DNA from: Kiritimatiellia bacterium
GTDB lineage: Bacteria > Verrucomicrobiota > Kiritimatiellia > RFP12 > UBA1067
Assembly: GCA_017405115.1 (NCBI GenBank)
Contig: JAFRBA010000032.1
Location: 1 to 60,995 of the forward strand
Direction of reading: 5' to 3'
Length of the DNA: 60,995 nucleotides
Shown here: positions 24,676-32,231 of the stretch, piece after piece
How positions within the stretch are numbered: position 1 is the stretch's first letter
How the letters are laid out: the number at the start of each line of letters is the position of its first letter
The notes under the pieces: generated by a model
What the model was told of the DNA's origin: nothing
The model's input: only the letters and a program-made list of their open reading frames with translations
The model's database searches: none
Translations under genes and position numbers: made by a program

Positions 24676-25362
24676 TTACTGGAAGAGGAGCGTAAGACCT
24701 GCGCTGACCAAAATCTCCGCTTCGCATGACGTGCCGTCGGCAGCGTCGAGGCGAACGGTCCACAGCCCCGCGTCGTCGAACGAGAACGGCGTAGTGCCGG
24801 TTCCCGTCAGGTTCTGCGAAGAGGCCAAGCCAATCGGGGGCGTGAATGTCAGCGTCGAAGTTGCCGCCGAATCGCCAAGCCAGCTGTCGCCCGAGTAGGC
24901 AACAGCCGGGAATGAGTTGACACGGCCCCGGCGGTTCGGCCCGTCGCCCTTCGTATGCATCGCGAAAGGCGAAAGCGAGCCGAGGTCTAGAGACCAGCCG
25001 TCGTTGAACACCGACCACGCAACTCCTACAAGCGCCGTTTCGCCGCTCGAGTTCACGAGCTGCCAGAGTCCGCCTGTCGTCGGCGCAAAGGCGACCGTCC
25101 CGGCGGACGGCGCGGCGGACGCGACAAGCGCGACGCTACCGCCGTCCGGCGCAGTCGCCGCGACAGTCTCCCCGGCGCGGTATGTCACACTCGGCAATTC
25201 TCCAATGGCAGCCTGCGAAGGGACGACGATCGGCTTCCCGCTCGTGTCCATATGAAAGCTTCCGTACGCGGCGGAAGTTACGAGGTCCTCGCCCGCCGAC
25301 GCGCAAAACACCGCGCCAGTCGCCACCGCAAGCGCACCGAAAATCGCATTTCGTGTTTTCAT
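24676..25362 (-). CDS. Small secreted protein of unknown function, paired with an FGE-fold gene
   Basis: The 228-residue protein starts at the ATG at 25362, 9 bases after AAAGGTG, and has a signal peptide ending FCASA. The mature protein is rich in G, S, T, A and V and looks all-beta (SVTYRAGETVAATAP, TGGLWQLVNSSGETALVGVA, DDAGLWTVRLDAADG), suggesting two or three Ig-like sheets. It contains few cysteines and no recognised enzyme motif. Its start lies 33 bases after the FGE-fold gene. A similar small-secreted/FGE-fold pairing occurs at 44-46 kb in the opposite gene order. Confidence 0.6.
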   Translation of the reverse strand: MKTRNAIFGALAVATGAVFCASAGEDLVTSAAYGSFHMDTSGKPIVVPSQAAIGELPSVTYRAGETVAATAPDGGSVALVASAAPSAGTVAFAPTTGGLWQLVNSSGETALVGVAWSVFNDGWSLDLGSLSPFAMHTKGDGPNRRGRVNSFPAVAYSGDSWLGDSAATSTLTFTPPIGLASSQNLTGTGTTPFSFDDAGLWTVRLDAADGTSCEAEILVSAGLTLLFQ

Positions 25363-25395
25363 TGCATGCACCTTTCGTATTAGATGCGCAGGAAC

Positions 25396-26736
25396 TTACT
25401 CTGGTATATAGGAGACTCGGAAACCAAGAGCATTGCTCCTATCACCTGGTCCCGCATTGTTGCGGAACGAAGACCTCCATGGGGAGGACGACAAACCATT
25501 CGTCCAGTTTCCGCCGCGATGCCGCCGCTTTGTCGCAGTAGATACCCAAGTAGGCGTGAAAGCGTTGGGAGCATCGGCAAGATTGGCGAGACCGTTTGAA
25601 TCACGGCACCAACAAGCAACGTTTCCGTCTATGTCGTAGAAGCCCCAAGCGTTCGGCAGGAAATGACCTACGGCCATTGTGTTTTTGTTAAGTGTTGTAG
25701 CGCATGCGGCATAAGGTTCACCGTCCGATGCAGTGTCTCCCCAGAAGTAGATTGTCGTTGAGCCCGCTCGCTCCGCAATCTCAAGCATGACTTCTGTAGG
25801 CAAATCAAAGCCAAATGTGTTGCCGGTCAAGAAATTGAGCCGCTGGAAGAATGTGCCGGTCATGGATGTCACTTTCGGGATTGGCGACGTAGAAGCAAAA
25901 TCATCCGTTACGCCGGTAGGGCGACGCAACTCGTACCATGTCATCTTTTCCACAGGTCGGAAGTTCGCGTTGTTTCCGGCGACAGGATCCGTTCTCTCAG
26001 AAGGATTGTTGCCGGCGTCCGCACCGATTGTCCTGTACTGGCGCTGGGTCACTGGAAACACGCCAAGATAGTAGTCGCGGCCTGTCGCCCAGTAATGGGC
26101 GCTGTTTTTTGAACTGTTGTAGAAAATATTGCCATCAGAGTCCGCTCCGCCTGTGCGATAGCCATTGTACGAAGAGAGAAACTCCGCATTCGGCAGCACG
26201 CCCTTGTCAGCCCATTTCGGAACCTTGCGCAGCACCATGCTGTATTCCTTGTAGGTGTCGACGTTGTAGCGGCTGTTCGACTCGTCCTGCGTGGCGTATG
26301 CGCCCTCGAATACCACGTCGCCAGTGTTTAGGTCGATGATCATGTAGTCGTTGCCGCTCGGGACGTTGGTCGTGAAGAGCGTCGCGGTAAGCGAGCAGTC
26401 GGAGGCGACGATTCCCTTCGGCGCGGTCCACGTCACGGTGTGGTCGCCGTTCTCCGCGCTGGCTCCGATGGAATAGCCGGGAATGTCGTATGTGTTACCG
26501 CCAGCCGTCAGAGTGAAGCGAAGCCCGCAGTAGACGCCGGCCGTGCGCGTCTGCCCGCCCTCCACGCTGTAGCTGATGTCGACCTTGTTGTTCCAGGGCC
26601 ATCGCTGCGCCACGCTGGTGATCGTCACGTTCGTGACGCCGGACGCTTCCGCATCGAACACGAGGCACACAGCCGAGATAAGAGCAGCGATGCCCATTGC
26701 CCTCGCTGTCTTACGGCACATTTCATGCAGTTTCAT
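25396..26736 (-). CDS. Secreted formylglycine-generating-enzyme-fold (SUMF1) protein, probably non-catalytic
   Basis: The 446-residue protein is read from the ATG at 26736, 8 bases after AAGGAG. The signal peptide covers ~1-29. Residues ~30-125 form an Ig-like domain containing QRWPWNNKVDISYSV. From ~200 the SUMF1/EgtB/PvdO fold is seen: YYLGVFPVTQRQY, FGFDLPTEVMLEIAERAG, LPNAWGFYDIDGNVACW, HRGGNW and NALGFRVSY. The paired cysteines needed for sulfatase activation are absent near the C-terminus, so it is more likely a structural or ligand-binding (C-type-lectin-like) surface protein. It has its own promoter. Confidence 0.8.
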   Translation of the reverse strand: MKLHEMCRKTARAMGIAALISAVCLVFDAEASGVTNVTITSVAQRWPWNNKVDISYSVEGGQTRTAGVYCGLRFTLTAGGNTYDIPGYSIGASAENGDHTVTWTAPKGIVASDCSLTATLFTTNVPSGNDYMIIDLNTGDVVFEGAYATQDESNSRYNVDTYKEYSMVLRKVPKWADKGVLPNAEFLSSYNGYRTGGADSDGNIFYNSSKNSAHYWATGRDYYLGVFPVTQRQYRTIGADAGNNPSERTDPVAGNNANFRPVEKMTWYELRRPTGVTDDFASTSPIPKVTSMTGTFFQRLNFLTGNTFGFDLPTEVMLEIAERAGSTTIYFWGDTASDGEPYAACATTLNKNTMAVGHFLPNAWGFYDIDGNVACWCRDSNGLANLADAPNAFTPTWVSTATKRRHRGGNWTNGLSSSPWRSSFRNNAGPGDRSNALGFRVSYIPE

Positions 26737-26803
26737 CGTTTGCACTCCTTGTTTTTTTGTTCGCTATTCTAGTTTACGGCAGAACACCTCCGCCGACATG
26801 AAC

Positions 26804-26833
26804 ATTATACCACACACACCCATGCAAACAGCA
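26804..26833 (-). promoter_or_regulatory. Promoter of the 26.7-24.0 kb operon
   Basis: Minus strand: TATAAT (26804-26809) preceded by GTGG. A TTGCTG lies 19 bases upstream (26829-26834), one base longer than the usual spacer. The leader is about 60 bases. Confidence 0.55.
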
Positions 26834-26926
26834 ATTGTAACATTCTTGAATTTGATTGCAATATATTACACAATTGGACCAATTGCCACAAATACAAAAG
26901 GGAGGTCACGGTCGATGCAAAAATGC

Positions 26927-26932
26927 TATAAT
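26927..26932 (+). promoter_or_regulatory. -10 box of tilS, 9 bases before the start codon
   Basis: TATAAT preceded by TGC ends at 26932 and the tilS ATG is at 26942. The transcription start would fall within 0-3 bases of the ATG, and no Shine-Dalgarno is present between them. Confidence 0.55.
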
Positions 26933-26941
26933 GTCCGGCGC

Positions 26942-27595
26942 ATGAAGATCAACAGGAGAATCCTTCCGCCAGGGCGGATCGGGCTCGCCGTCAGCGGCGG
27001 CTCGGACTCCGTCGCGCTTGCATTCCTGCTGACGAAGGGCGGAAAGAAGAGAAATGCCGCAAAGAGGTTCGTGGTCCTGCACGTGGACCACGGTCTCCGC
27101 CCGGAGTCGAAGGAGGAGTACCGCTTCGTCCGCGCCCTCGCCAGGCGCCTTGGAGTGCCGTTCCGCGGCATCCACGCGACCGTCGTCAGAAGGCGCGGCG
27201 AATCACTGGAAATGGCGGCGCGGCGCGTAAGGCTCGCGTTCTTCGAGGACTGCACTCGGCGGCTGAAGTTGGACGCGATAGCGACCGGGCACCACATGGA
27301 CGACCTCGCGGAGACGTTCCTCATGAAGCTGCGGCGCGCCTCGCTCTGCGGCATCAGGGAAAAGAGCGAAGTGGGCTGCGTCAGGTTCGTACGTCCGCTT
27401 CTGGGCTGCAGAGACAGCGAGCTGCGGGAGTACCTTTCGCACTACGGGGAGGAATGGCGCGAGGATGCGTCCAACGGTGACGTGTCCATCGAGCGCAACC
27501 GCGTCCGGCACGAGGTGCTGCCGTTCCTGGAGCGCACGCTCGACCCCCACATCGTCGAGCACATCGCGCGCATCAGCGGACGTCTGGACGCCTAG
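26942..27595 (+). CDS. tilS: tRNA(Ile)-lysidine synthase, short form
   Basis: The 217-residue cytoplasmic enzyme modifies C34 of tRNA-Ile(CAU) to lysidine using ATP and lysine, switching it from AUG to AUA decoding. The PP-loop SGGSDSVAL (residues ~18-26) follows a short N-terminal strand. HVDHGLRPES, GHHMDDLAETFLMKL and the C-terminal RNRVRHEVLPFLERTL are standard TilS motifs. The protein ends just after this core and lacks the tRNA-binding C-terminal domains of the ~430-residue enzymes. Such minimal forms exist, so it is probably functional. The frame could extend upstream without a good start, but the ATG at 26942 fits the family N-terminus. Confidence 0.88.
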   Translation: MKINRRILPPGRIGLAVSGGSDSVALAFLLTKGGKKRNAAKRFVVLHVDHGLRPESKEEYRFVRALARRLGVPFRGIHATVVRRRGESLEMAARRVRLAFFEDCTRRLKLDAIATGHHMDDLAETFLMKLRRASLCGIREKSEVGCVRFVRPLLGCRDSELREYLSHYGEEWREDASNGDVSIERNRVRHEVLPFLERTLDPHIVEHIARISGRLDA

Positions 27596-27630
27596 CCGAC
27601 TGGCTGCTGTGCAACATCACGCGGCGCAGA

Positions 27631-27653
27631 ACGACTGACCAAAACGGATGTGC
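27631..27653 (-). promoter_or_regulatory. Decayed third copy of the palindromic operator block
   Basis: CTGACCAAAACGGATGTG on the plus strand matches the blocks at 5087-5111 and 15672-15696 at nearly every position but has lost both arms of the palindrome symmetry. It directly follows the truncated rhamnosidase-type gene, as copy 1 follows an intact one. No promoter or target gene remains on its downstream side. Confidence 0.4.
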
Positions 27654-27655
27654 GC

Positions 27656-28189
27656 TCATGCGAGGCTATCGGCCTGATGTCTCGAACACCAGGTCGCCGC
27701 CCGGCGGTCCCCTGCGGAAAGCCGCCATGATGTGTTCGTTCCGATTGCCGCGTTGACGCCCGCGCCCGCGACGGCGAACATGACGCCGTGGTCGCCCGGC
27801 AAAGTCTGAAACGAATTCGCGCCCTGAGCATAAACCGACACCTTCAGCTCGTTCTCGCCCAGACGCACGTCGCCGAGCGGGAGCACGTCGTAGAAACGCT
27901 GTGGAGGGACATCTGGGAAGCGGCCCCAATAGACGGCGCGTCCGTTCAGCTCCACGCGATAGACCGTATCGGCGACAATTGCCATCCGTGCGGACGACGC
28001 ACGATCCGCTGCGAAAGCCTGCCTGAACTCGACTACCGTGTTTGTCGCTACGCCTAGTTCCGCCGGCCAAAGCCATCTGGCATTGCAGAAGTCAAGCGAT
28101 GCGGAATCCGCAGCGACACTTCCAAACGCCGCCATGCCCGCAACCGCAAGCACTACGGCAAGACTACTGAATTTGATATGATTTTTCAT
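27656..28189 (-). pseudogene. Truncated secreted glycosidase, N-terminal GH78-like domain only
   Basis: The ATG at 28189 opens a signal peptide (MKNHIKFSSLAVVLAVAGM ... SVAA). Residues ~25-150 match the N-terminal sugar-binding domain of alpha-L-rhamnosidase/GH2-like enzymes (ARWLWPAELG, YRVELNGRAVYWGRFPDVPP, GENELKVSVYAQG). After TNTSWRLS the similarity ends, and a short unrelated tail stops at 27656. About 500 residues including the catalytic barrel are missing. It is probably a dead gene; a secreted binding domain may still be made. Confidence 0.7.
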
Positions 28190-28200
28190 AGTCAGAACAA

Positions 28201-28302
28201 CGAATACCTTGAAAAGGTGTGATTTCCCCATCTACGAATCCCTTGAAAACGTGTAACTTTTTGATCTGCGAATCCCTTGAATTCAACCATATTTGACTTG
28301 CG
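28201..28302. repeat. Three 34-bp tandem repeats upstream of an ATPase gene
   Basis: Units start with CGAATACCTTGAA (28201), CGAATCCCTTGAA (28235) and CGAATCCCTTGAA (28269), at exact 34-base spacing. The first ~24 bases of units 1 and 2 are most alike; unit 3 diverges after TTGAA and runs into the -35 of the following gene. They may bind a regulator, perhaps the ATPase itself. Confidence 0.7.
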
Positions 28303-28327
28303 ACCAAAATCAAAGATATGATATAAT
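28298..28327 (+). promoter_or_regulatory. Promoter of the second DUF4143 ATPase
   Basis: TTGCGA (28298-28303), an 18-base spacer, then TATAAT (28322-28327) with TGA before it. A 26-base leader carries AGAGGA before the ATG. Confidence 0.65.
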
Positions 28328-28353
28328 ACGCGCGTTTTCTGAGAGGAAGCACA

Positions 28354-29718
28354 ATGAAACGCAAAATATATGACACTCTGCGTGCATGGAAAAAGACCAG
28401 CAACGGCAAGTCCGCCGTCATGCTGGATGGTGCAAGGCGAGTCGGCAAGAGCTGGATTGCCGAGGAATTCGCCAAGAACGAATACGCCGCATACCTTGTC
28501 ATTGACTTCGCAACTGCCTCGCGCAAGGTGAAACGCTACTTCGAGGAGTATCTTGACGACCTCGACACATTCTTCATGTATCTTTGCACGGCCTATCACA
28601 CAACGCTCATTCCGGGCAACAGCGTCATCATATTCGACGAAGTCCAGCGGTTCCCTCGCGCTCGTGAAGCTATCAAGTATCTCGTCAAGGACGGACGCTT
28701 CCACTACATTGAGACTGGTTCTCTCATATCCATCCGAAAGAACGTCAAGAACATCGTAATCCCATCCGAGGAATACCACGTAAAGATGTTCCCTATGGAC
28801 TTCGAGGAGTTCGCCTGGGCGACAGGAAACGAGGCGATGCTTCCGTTGATTGAAAAGAGATTCGGAGAACGTATTCCACTTGGCTCCGACACGCACCGCC
28901 AGATCATGGACGTATTCAGGCAGTATCTTGTCGTCGGCGGAATGCCGCAGGCAGTGGAGGCATTCACGACGACGCACGACCTGAACAAGGTCGAGTTTGA
29001 GAAACGAAACATCCTCAGTCTCTACCGCGCCGACATACACAAGTTCGCCGGTGCGCAGAGGGAGAAGGTCGCTTCCATATTCGGCGAAATTCCGGCCCAG
29101 CTCTCTAAACACGAAAAGAAATTCTCCGTCTCGGCGCTGAAGGCAGATGCACGCATCCGCGACTATGACGGCGCTTTCGAGTGGCTGAAGGGCGCGATGA
29201 CCGTGAACATCTGCTACGGCGCAAGCGAGCCGAGCGTCGGCTTGCGTCTCAACATGGACAGAACTACGCTTAAGTGCTATCTCTGCGACACAGGGCTTCT
29301 CGTCAGCCTCGCGTTCGACGAAAACGAACTTGCGGCGGCAGCCATTCACGACAGGATTCTCAACGACGACATCGAGATCAACGAGGGGATGATCGTCGAA
29401 AATGTCGTAGCACAGATGCTCCGCGCCGCAGGGCACAAGCTCTACTTCTACTCCTGCTCCGACAGGAACGACGCCGCAAACCGCATGGAAGTGGACTTCC
29501 TCGTGTCCAAGTCCCGTACAATGCCGCAGCACAACGTCTCGCCGATAGAAGTCAAGAGCGGACGCAAATATTCCACTGTATCCCTCGACAAGTACAGGGC
29601 GAAATACGCGGCATTCATCGACACCCCTTTTGTGCTCCACAAGAAAGACCTTGCGGTCAAGGACGGGGTCGTGTACCTTCCGCTCTACATGACATACCTT
29701 CTCTCTCGCAGAGCCTGA
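28354..29718 (+). CDS. AAA+ ATPase with DUF4143 nuclease-like C-terminus
   Basis: The 454-residue protein has Walker A MLDGARRVGKSWIAEEF, Walker B SVIIFDEVQRFPRAREA and a sensor segment YIETGSLISI. A winged-helix-like middle follows, then DUF4143 with a PD-(D/E)xK-type core (MEVDFLVSK then SPIEVKSGRKY; D, E and K are all present). This makes it the better preserved of the two ATPases of this kind in the window. Biological role is unknown for the family; toxin, defence or mobile-element roles have been suggested. It is inserted between two truncated glycosidase genes on the opposite strand, with its own promoter and tandem repeats. Confidence 0.85.
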   Translation: MKRKIYDTLRAWKKTSNGKSAVMLDGARRVGKSWIAEEFAKNEYAAYLVIDFATASRKVKRYFEEYLDDLDTFFMYLCTAYHTTLIPGNSVIIFDEVQRFPRAREAIKYLVKDGRFHYIETGSLISIRKNVKNIVIPSEEYHVKMFPMDFEEFAWATGNEAMLPLIEKRFGERIPLGSDTHRQIMDVFRQYLVVGGMPQAVEAFTTTHDLNKVEFEKRNILSLYRADIHKFAGAQREKVASIFGEIPAQLSKHEKKFSVSALKADARIRDYDGAFEWLKGAMTVNICYGASEPSVGLRLNMDRTTLKCYLCDTGLLVSLAFDENELAAAAIHDRILNDDIEINEGMIVENVVAQMLRAAGHKLYFYSCSDRNDAANRMEVDFLVSKSRTMPQHNVSPIEVKSGRKYSTVSLDKYRAKYAAFIDTPFVLHKKDLAVKDGVVYLPLYMTYLLSRRA

Positions 29719-29804
29719 CCGCCGCCTCACACTCCCTGACACCCGCCACATCCGCTTCCCCGCCTCATGGGTCATCGCCGTATCACTCATTGTTGACATC
29801 TTAA

Positions 29805-30113
29805 TTATGGCGTCCATGTCTTTCTGCGCTCCACAGGGAGCGACCGGTCATATTGCAGACGCTTCCGCCATGTGCCGGTTCGCACTACTTCAATCTCGTT
29901 TTCTCCAACCACGGCCATGGGAGATATCATGCACACATACGGCGGACACCAAAGTCTCGCGACGCGGTATCCATTGACACGCACATCCAACACATCCCTT
30001 TCGTCGCCAAAATCAAGCACAATGCCATTTTGAATATCAAACGCGCTAAAGGCCAATCTGCGACCTTGCTTCGCTCGTCGGAGAACCTGATGTCTGCGGC
30101 GGCATCGGTGCAT
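29805..30113 (-). pseudogene. C-terminal remnant of a GH2/rhamnosidase-type glycosidase
   Basis: The minus-strand frame reads GIVLDFGDERDVLDVRVNG, CPPYVCMISPMAVVGENEIE and TWRKRLQYDRSLP, the typical terminal beta-sandwich of GH2-like and rhamnosidase-like enzymes. The start codon at 30113 is not meaningful; upstream sequence shifts frame near 30050, where a related reading (DAAADIRFSDERS) is visible. The rest of the gene is gone. With the truncated gene at 27.7-28.2 kb it indicates loss of most of two adjacent glycosidase genes. Confidence 0.6.
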
Positions 30114-30350
30114 CTCGCTCTGGCAACGTAACGACTTCGTTGTAGGCGAATCTCGCGGCTCGGCCTACGACTTCGGGGGATATTCGGATTCAGCCGTTAC
30201 CATTTCCGTTAAGCATATACAGTAGAACACATACGGAAGTGTCTGACCATTTTTACCTCTCGCGCATCAGCGAGAGGCTTGCCGACGGAAGGAAGGGGCG
30301 GAGACCATCGGCCCCCGCCCCCTTCTTCGCGTAACGCGAGACGCCTCGCG
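30114..30350. other. Non-coding stretch with inverted repeats
   Basis: I see no gene here. It holds a perfect 8-bp stem hairpin (CCTCTCGC-GCATCA-GCGAGAGG, 30256-30277) and a GC-rich imperfect stem (about 30290-30325). These follow the stop of the M24 gene on the minus strand and may form a composite terminator. Confidence 0.4.
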
Positions 30351-30351
30351 T
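30334..30351 (-). terminator. Hairpin at the end of the housekeeping operon
   Basis: ACGCGAG-ACGC-CTCGCGT forms a perfect 7-bp stem right at the stop codon of the M24 gene. There is no uridine run after it, so Rho-independent termination is not certain. Confidence 0.35.
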
Positions 30352-31529
30352 CAGTTGCAGACCTCGATCGGGCCGTTCGTGCCGATCTGCGACGGCGCGA
30401 GGTTGACGCAGCCGTCCTTCGTGATGGCGATCGGCTTCTCCCAGCGCAGGCCGAACGTCGGCGAGGTGACGAACGTGTCGATCTGGAACGTCATGTTGGG
30501 CATGAGCTCGTAGTCGGAGATCGTCTCCATCCAGGGCGCCTCGACCTCGATGAGGCCGGTTCCATGGCACGGACCGTAGAAGTAGTTGGCGCGGCGGCCG
30601 TGCTCCTCGTAGAACTTGATGAAGTCCTTCGCGACCTGCGAGGCGAGGATGCCGGGCTTGAGGTGCTCCTCGGTCCAGTAGTGGGCGTCGAGGCCGAACT
30701 GCACGAGGTCGCGCTTCTCGGGCGAGAGCTTGCCGCAGCAGACCGGCAGGCCGATCGACGGCGAGTAGCCGCAGATCTTCGCGGAGAGGTTGAGCTGGAC
30801 GATGTCTCCCTCCTGGATTACCTTGTAACTGGAGCGAGAGATCGCGTGGCGCGTAGACTTCTCGGCGAAGCAGTACATGGGCAGGCCCTCGTACTCGGCG
30901 CCGTTCTCGTAGATGCACTTCTGCGCGACGCCGACGAGCTCGAGCTCGGTCTTGCCGGGCTTGAGCTCGGCCATGACGGCCTTCGTGGCGAGGTCGGTGA
31001 TGCGCGCGGCCTCGCGGATGCAGGCGATCTCGTTGTCGCTCTTGATGCGCCGGAGGGCGAGCATGATGTCGTCGGCCCAGACGATCTCGGCCTTGGGATA
31101 GCACTCGCGGATTCCCTCGAACTGCACGCAGTTCGTGTTGAGCTTCGCGGCGACGCCAATCTTGATGTTCTCGCCCGTGACGCCGAGCTTCGTGAACACG
31201 TCCTTGAACGTCTCGCTCTTGAGCTCGGGATACGCCGGGTTGGCGCTCTCGCGGTACTGGTAGACGACTGCAATGTTGTCCATCCAGCTGAAGTCGCCGG
31301 CGAACACCTGGCTCTCCGGGCCGACCATGAGCATGTACTTGCCGTTAGCGGCGATCGCCACGCCAACGCGCTCGAACACCGGCCAGAAGTTCGAGAAGTA
31401 CCGCGTGTCGGCGTAGTCGGCCTCAGAGCCATTGACGACGAGCACGTCGAGCCCCTTCTCGGCGACGAGCTTCGCCGCATTGGCGACGCGCTGCTTGAAC
31501 TCCTCTACGGGGATCGTGATCCTTGCCAT
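30351..31529 (-). CDS. M24-family (creatinase/Xaa-Pro aminopeptidase-like) protein with degraded metal site
   Basis: The 392-residue cytoplasmic protein has an N-terminal creatinase-type domain (1-155, YFSNFWPVFERVGVAI) and a C-terminal pita-bread domain. At the five canonical ligand positions only two are kept. The first aspartate is N247 (GDIVQLNLSAKICGY), the second S258, the histidine remains H322 (CHGTGLIEVE), the first glutamate is D351 (FQIDTF), and the last remains E364 (LRWEKPIAIT). A classical two-metal aminopeptidase is therefore unlikely. Creatinase-type members of the family work without metals, so a different hydrolase or lyase activity is possible. It lies 54 bases downstream of adk. 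Confidence 0.75.
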   Translation of the reverse strand: MARITIPVEEFKQRVANAAKLVAEKGLDVLVVNGSEADYADTRYFSNFWPVFERVGVAIAANGKYMLMVGPESQVFAGDFSWMDNIAVVYQYRESANPAYPELKSETFKDVFTKLGVTGENIKIGVAAKLNTNCVQFEGIRECYPKAEIVWADDIMLALRRIKSDNEIACIREAARITDLATKAVMAELKPGKTELELVGVAQKCIYENGAEYEGLPMYCFAEKSTRHAISRSSYKVIQEGDIVQLNLSAKICGYSPSIGLPVCCGKLSPEKRDLVQFGLDAHYWTEEHLKPGILASQVAKDFIKFYEEHGRRANYFYGPCHGTGLIEVEAPWMETISDYELMPNMTFQIDTFVTSPTFGLRWEKPIAITKDGCVNLAPSQIGTNGPIEVCN

Positions 31530-31583
31530 TTTCTTTTCCTTTCGTTTTCTTTGTTTTGCGAGAAATCCTCTTCTGCGAAGCCT

Positions 31584-32216
31584 TCACATCGCGGCCTTGA
31601 AAGCCTCCGCGTTCCTTTCGGGCCCCTGGTCCCCGTCGATCCTGCGCAGCAGGCCCTTGCCCTCGTAGAAGGCCACAAGCGGCTCGGTCTCGCGGTGGTA
31701 GACGACCAGGCGGTCGCGCACAGTGTCGGGGTTGTCGTCCTTGCGGATGACGAGCTCGGCGCCGCACTTGTCGCAGATGCCCTCGACCTTGGGCGGCAGG
31801 GCCCTCACATGGTAGCCCGCCTTGCACTTCGGGCACGTGCGGCGGCCCGCTATGCGGTCCTGTATGATCGAGTCGGGCACGTCGACAAGGACGACCGAGC
31901 GGATCGGGGCCCCGGTCTGTTCCAGTATCTCGGCCTGGGCGACGTTGCGCGGAAAGCCGTCGAGCAGCATGGTGACGTCGCCGGAGGTCTCGGCAATCAC
32001 GTCCTTTATCATCTGGGCTATGAGCGCGTCTGGCACAAGCATGCCCTTGTCCATGAAGCCCTTGGCCTCCACGCCCGCAGGCGTACCCTTTGCCACGGCG
32101 CCGCGAAGCAGGTCGCCGGAGCTGACGTGCTTCAGATTCGAATCCTCGGCGGCAAGCCGCTCGGCGATCGTGCCCTTCCCCGAACCCGGGGCTCCCAGCA
32201 ATATGACGATTTGCAT
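31584..32216 (-). CDS. adk: Adenylate kinase with zinc-binding lid
   Basis: The 210-residue enzyme interconverts ATP + AMP and 2 ADP. The start is the ATG at 32216, giving MQIVILLGAPGSGKGT with the P-loop at residues 8-16. SSGDLLRGAV and DGFPRNVAQAE are the AMP-binding motifs. The lid carries four cysteines (C128, C131, C148, C151), the zinc-type lid found in many Gram-positive and some Gram-negative enzymes. A TATAAT ends only 9 bases upstream of the start codon and overlaps the stop codon of murG, so adk can be transcribed alone as a near-leaderless mRNA as well as from the operon. Confidence 0.95.
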   Translation of the reverse strand: MQIVILLGAPGSGKGTIAERLAAEDSNLKHVSSGDLLRGAVAKGTPAGVEAKGFMDKGMLVPDALIAQMIKDVIAETSGDVTMLLDGFPRNVAQAEILEQTGAPIRSVVLVDVPDSIIQDRIAGRRTCPKCKAGYHVRALPPKVEGICDKCGAELVIRKDDNPDTVRDRLVVYHRETEPLVAFYEGKGLLRRIDGDQGPERNAEAFKAAM

Positions 32217-32225
32217 AACGTGTGT

Positions 32226-32231
32226 ATTATA
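32226..32231 (-). promoter_or_regulatory. Internal -10 box for adk, overlapping the murG stop
   Basis: The minus strand reads ATGG-TATAAT; the TAA stop of murG is inside the hexamer. The start codon of adk follows after 9 bases. Confidence 0.55.

Noticed and set aside
25396..26736. Active sulfatase-modifying formylglycine-generating enzyme
   Set aside because: The catalytic cysteine pair is missing and no sulfatase gene is present in the window.
28201..28302. CRISPR array
   Set aside because: The 34-base periodicity leaves no room for unique spacers of usual length, only three units exist, and no cas genes are nearby.
28192..29817. 541-codon minus-strand frame opposite the second DUF4143 ATPase
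   Set aside because: It has no family motif and mirrors the ATPase codons; the plus-strand protein has intact Walker A, Walker B and DUF4143 motifs plus a promoter.
30256..30277. Clear Rho-independent terminator
   Set aside because: The stem is perfect, but the only T-run lies on the wrong side for the minus-strand operon, so it is reported only as an inverted repeat in the non-coding stretch.
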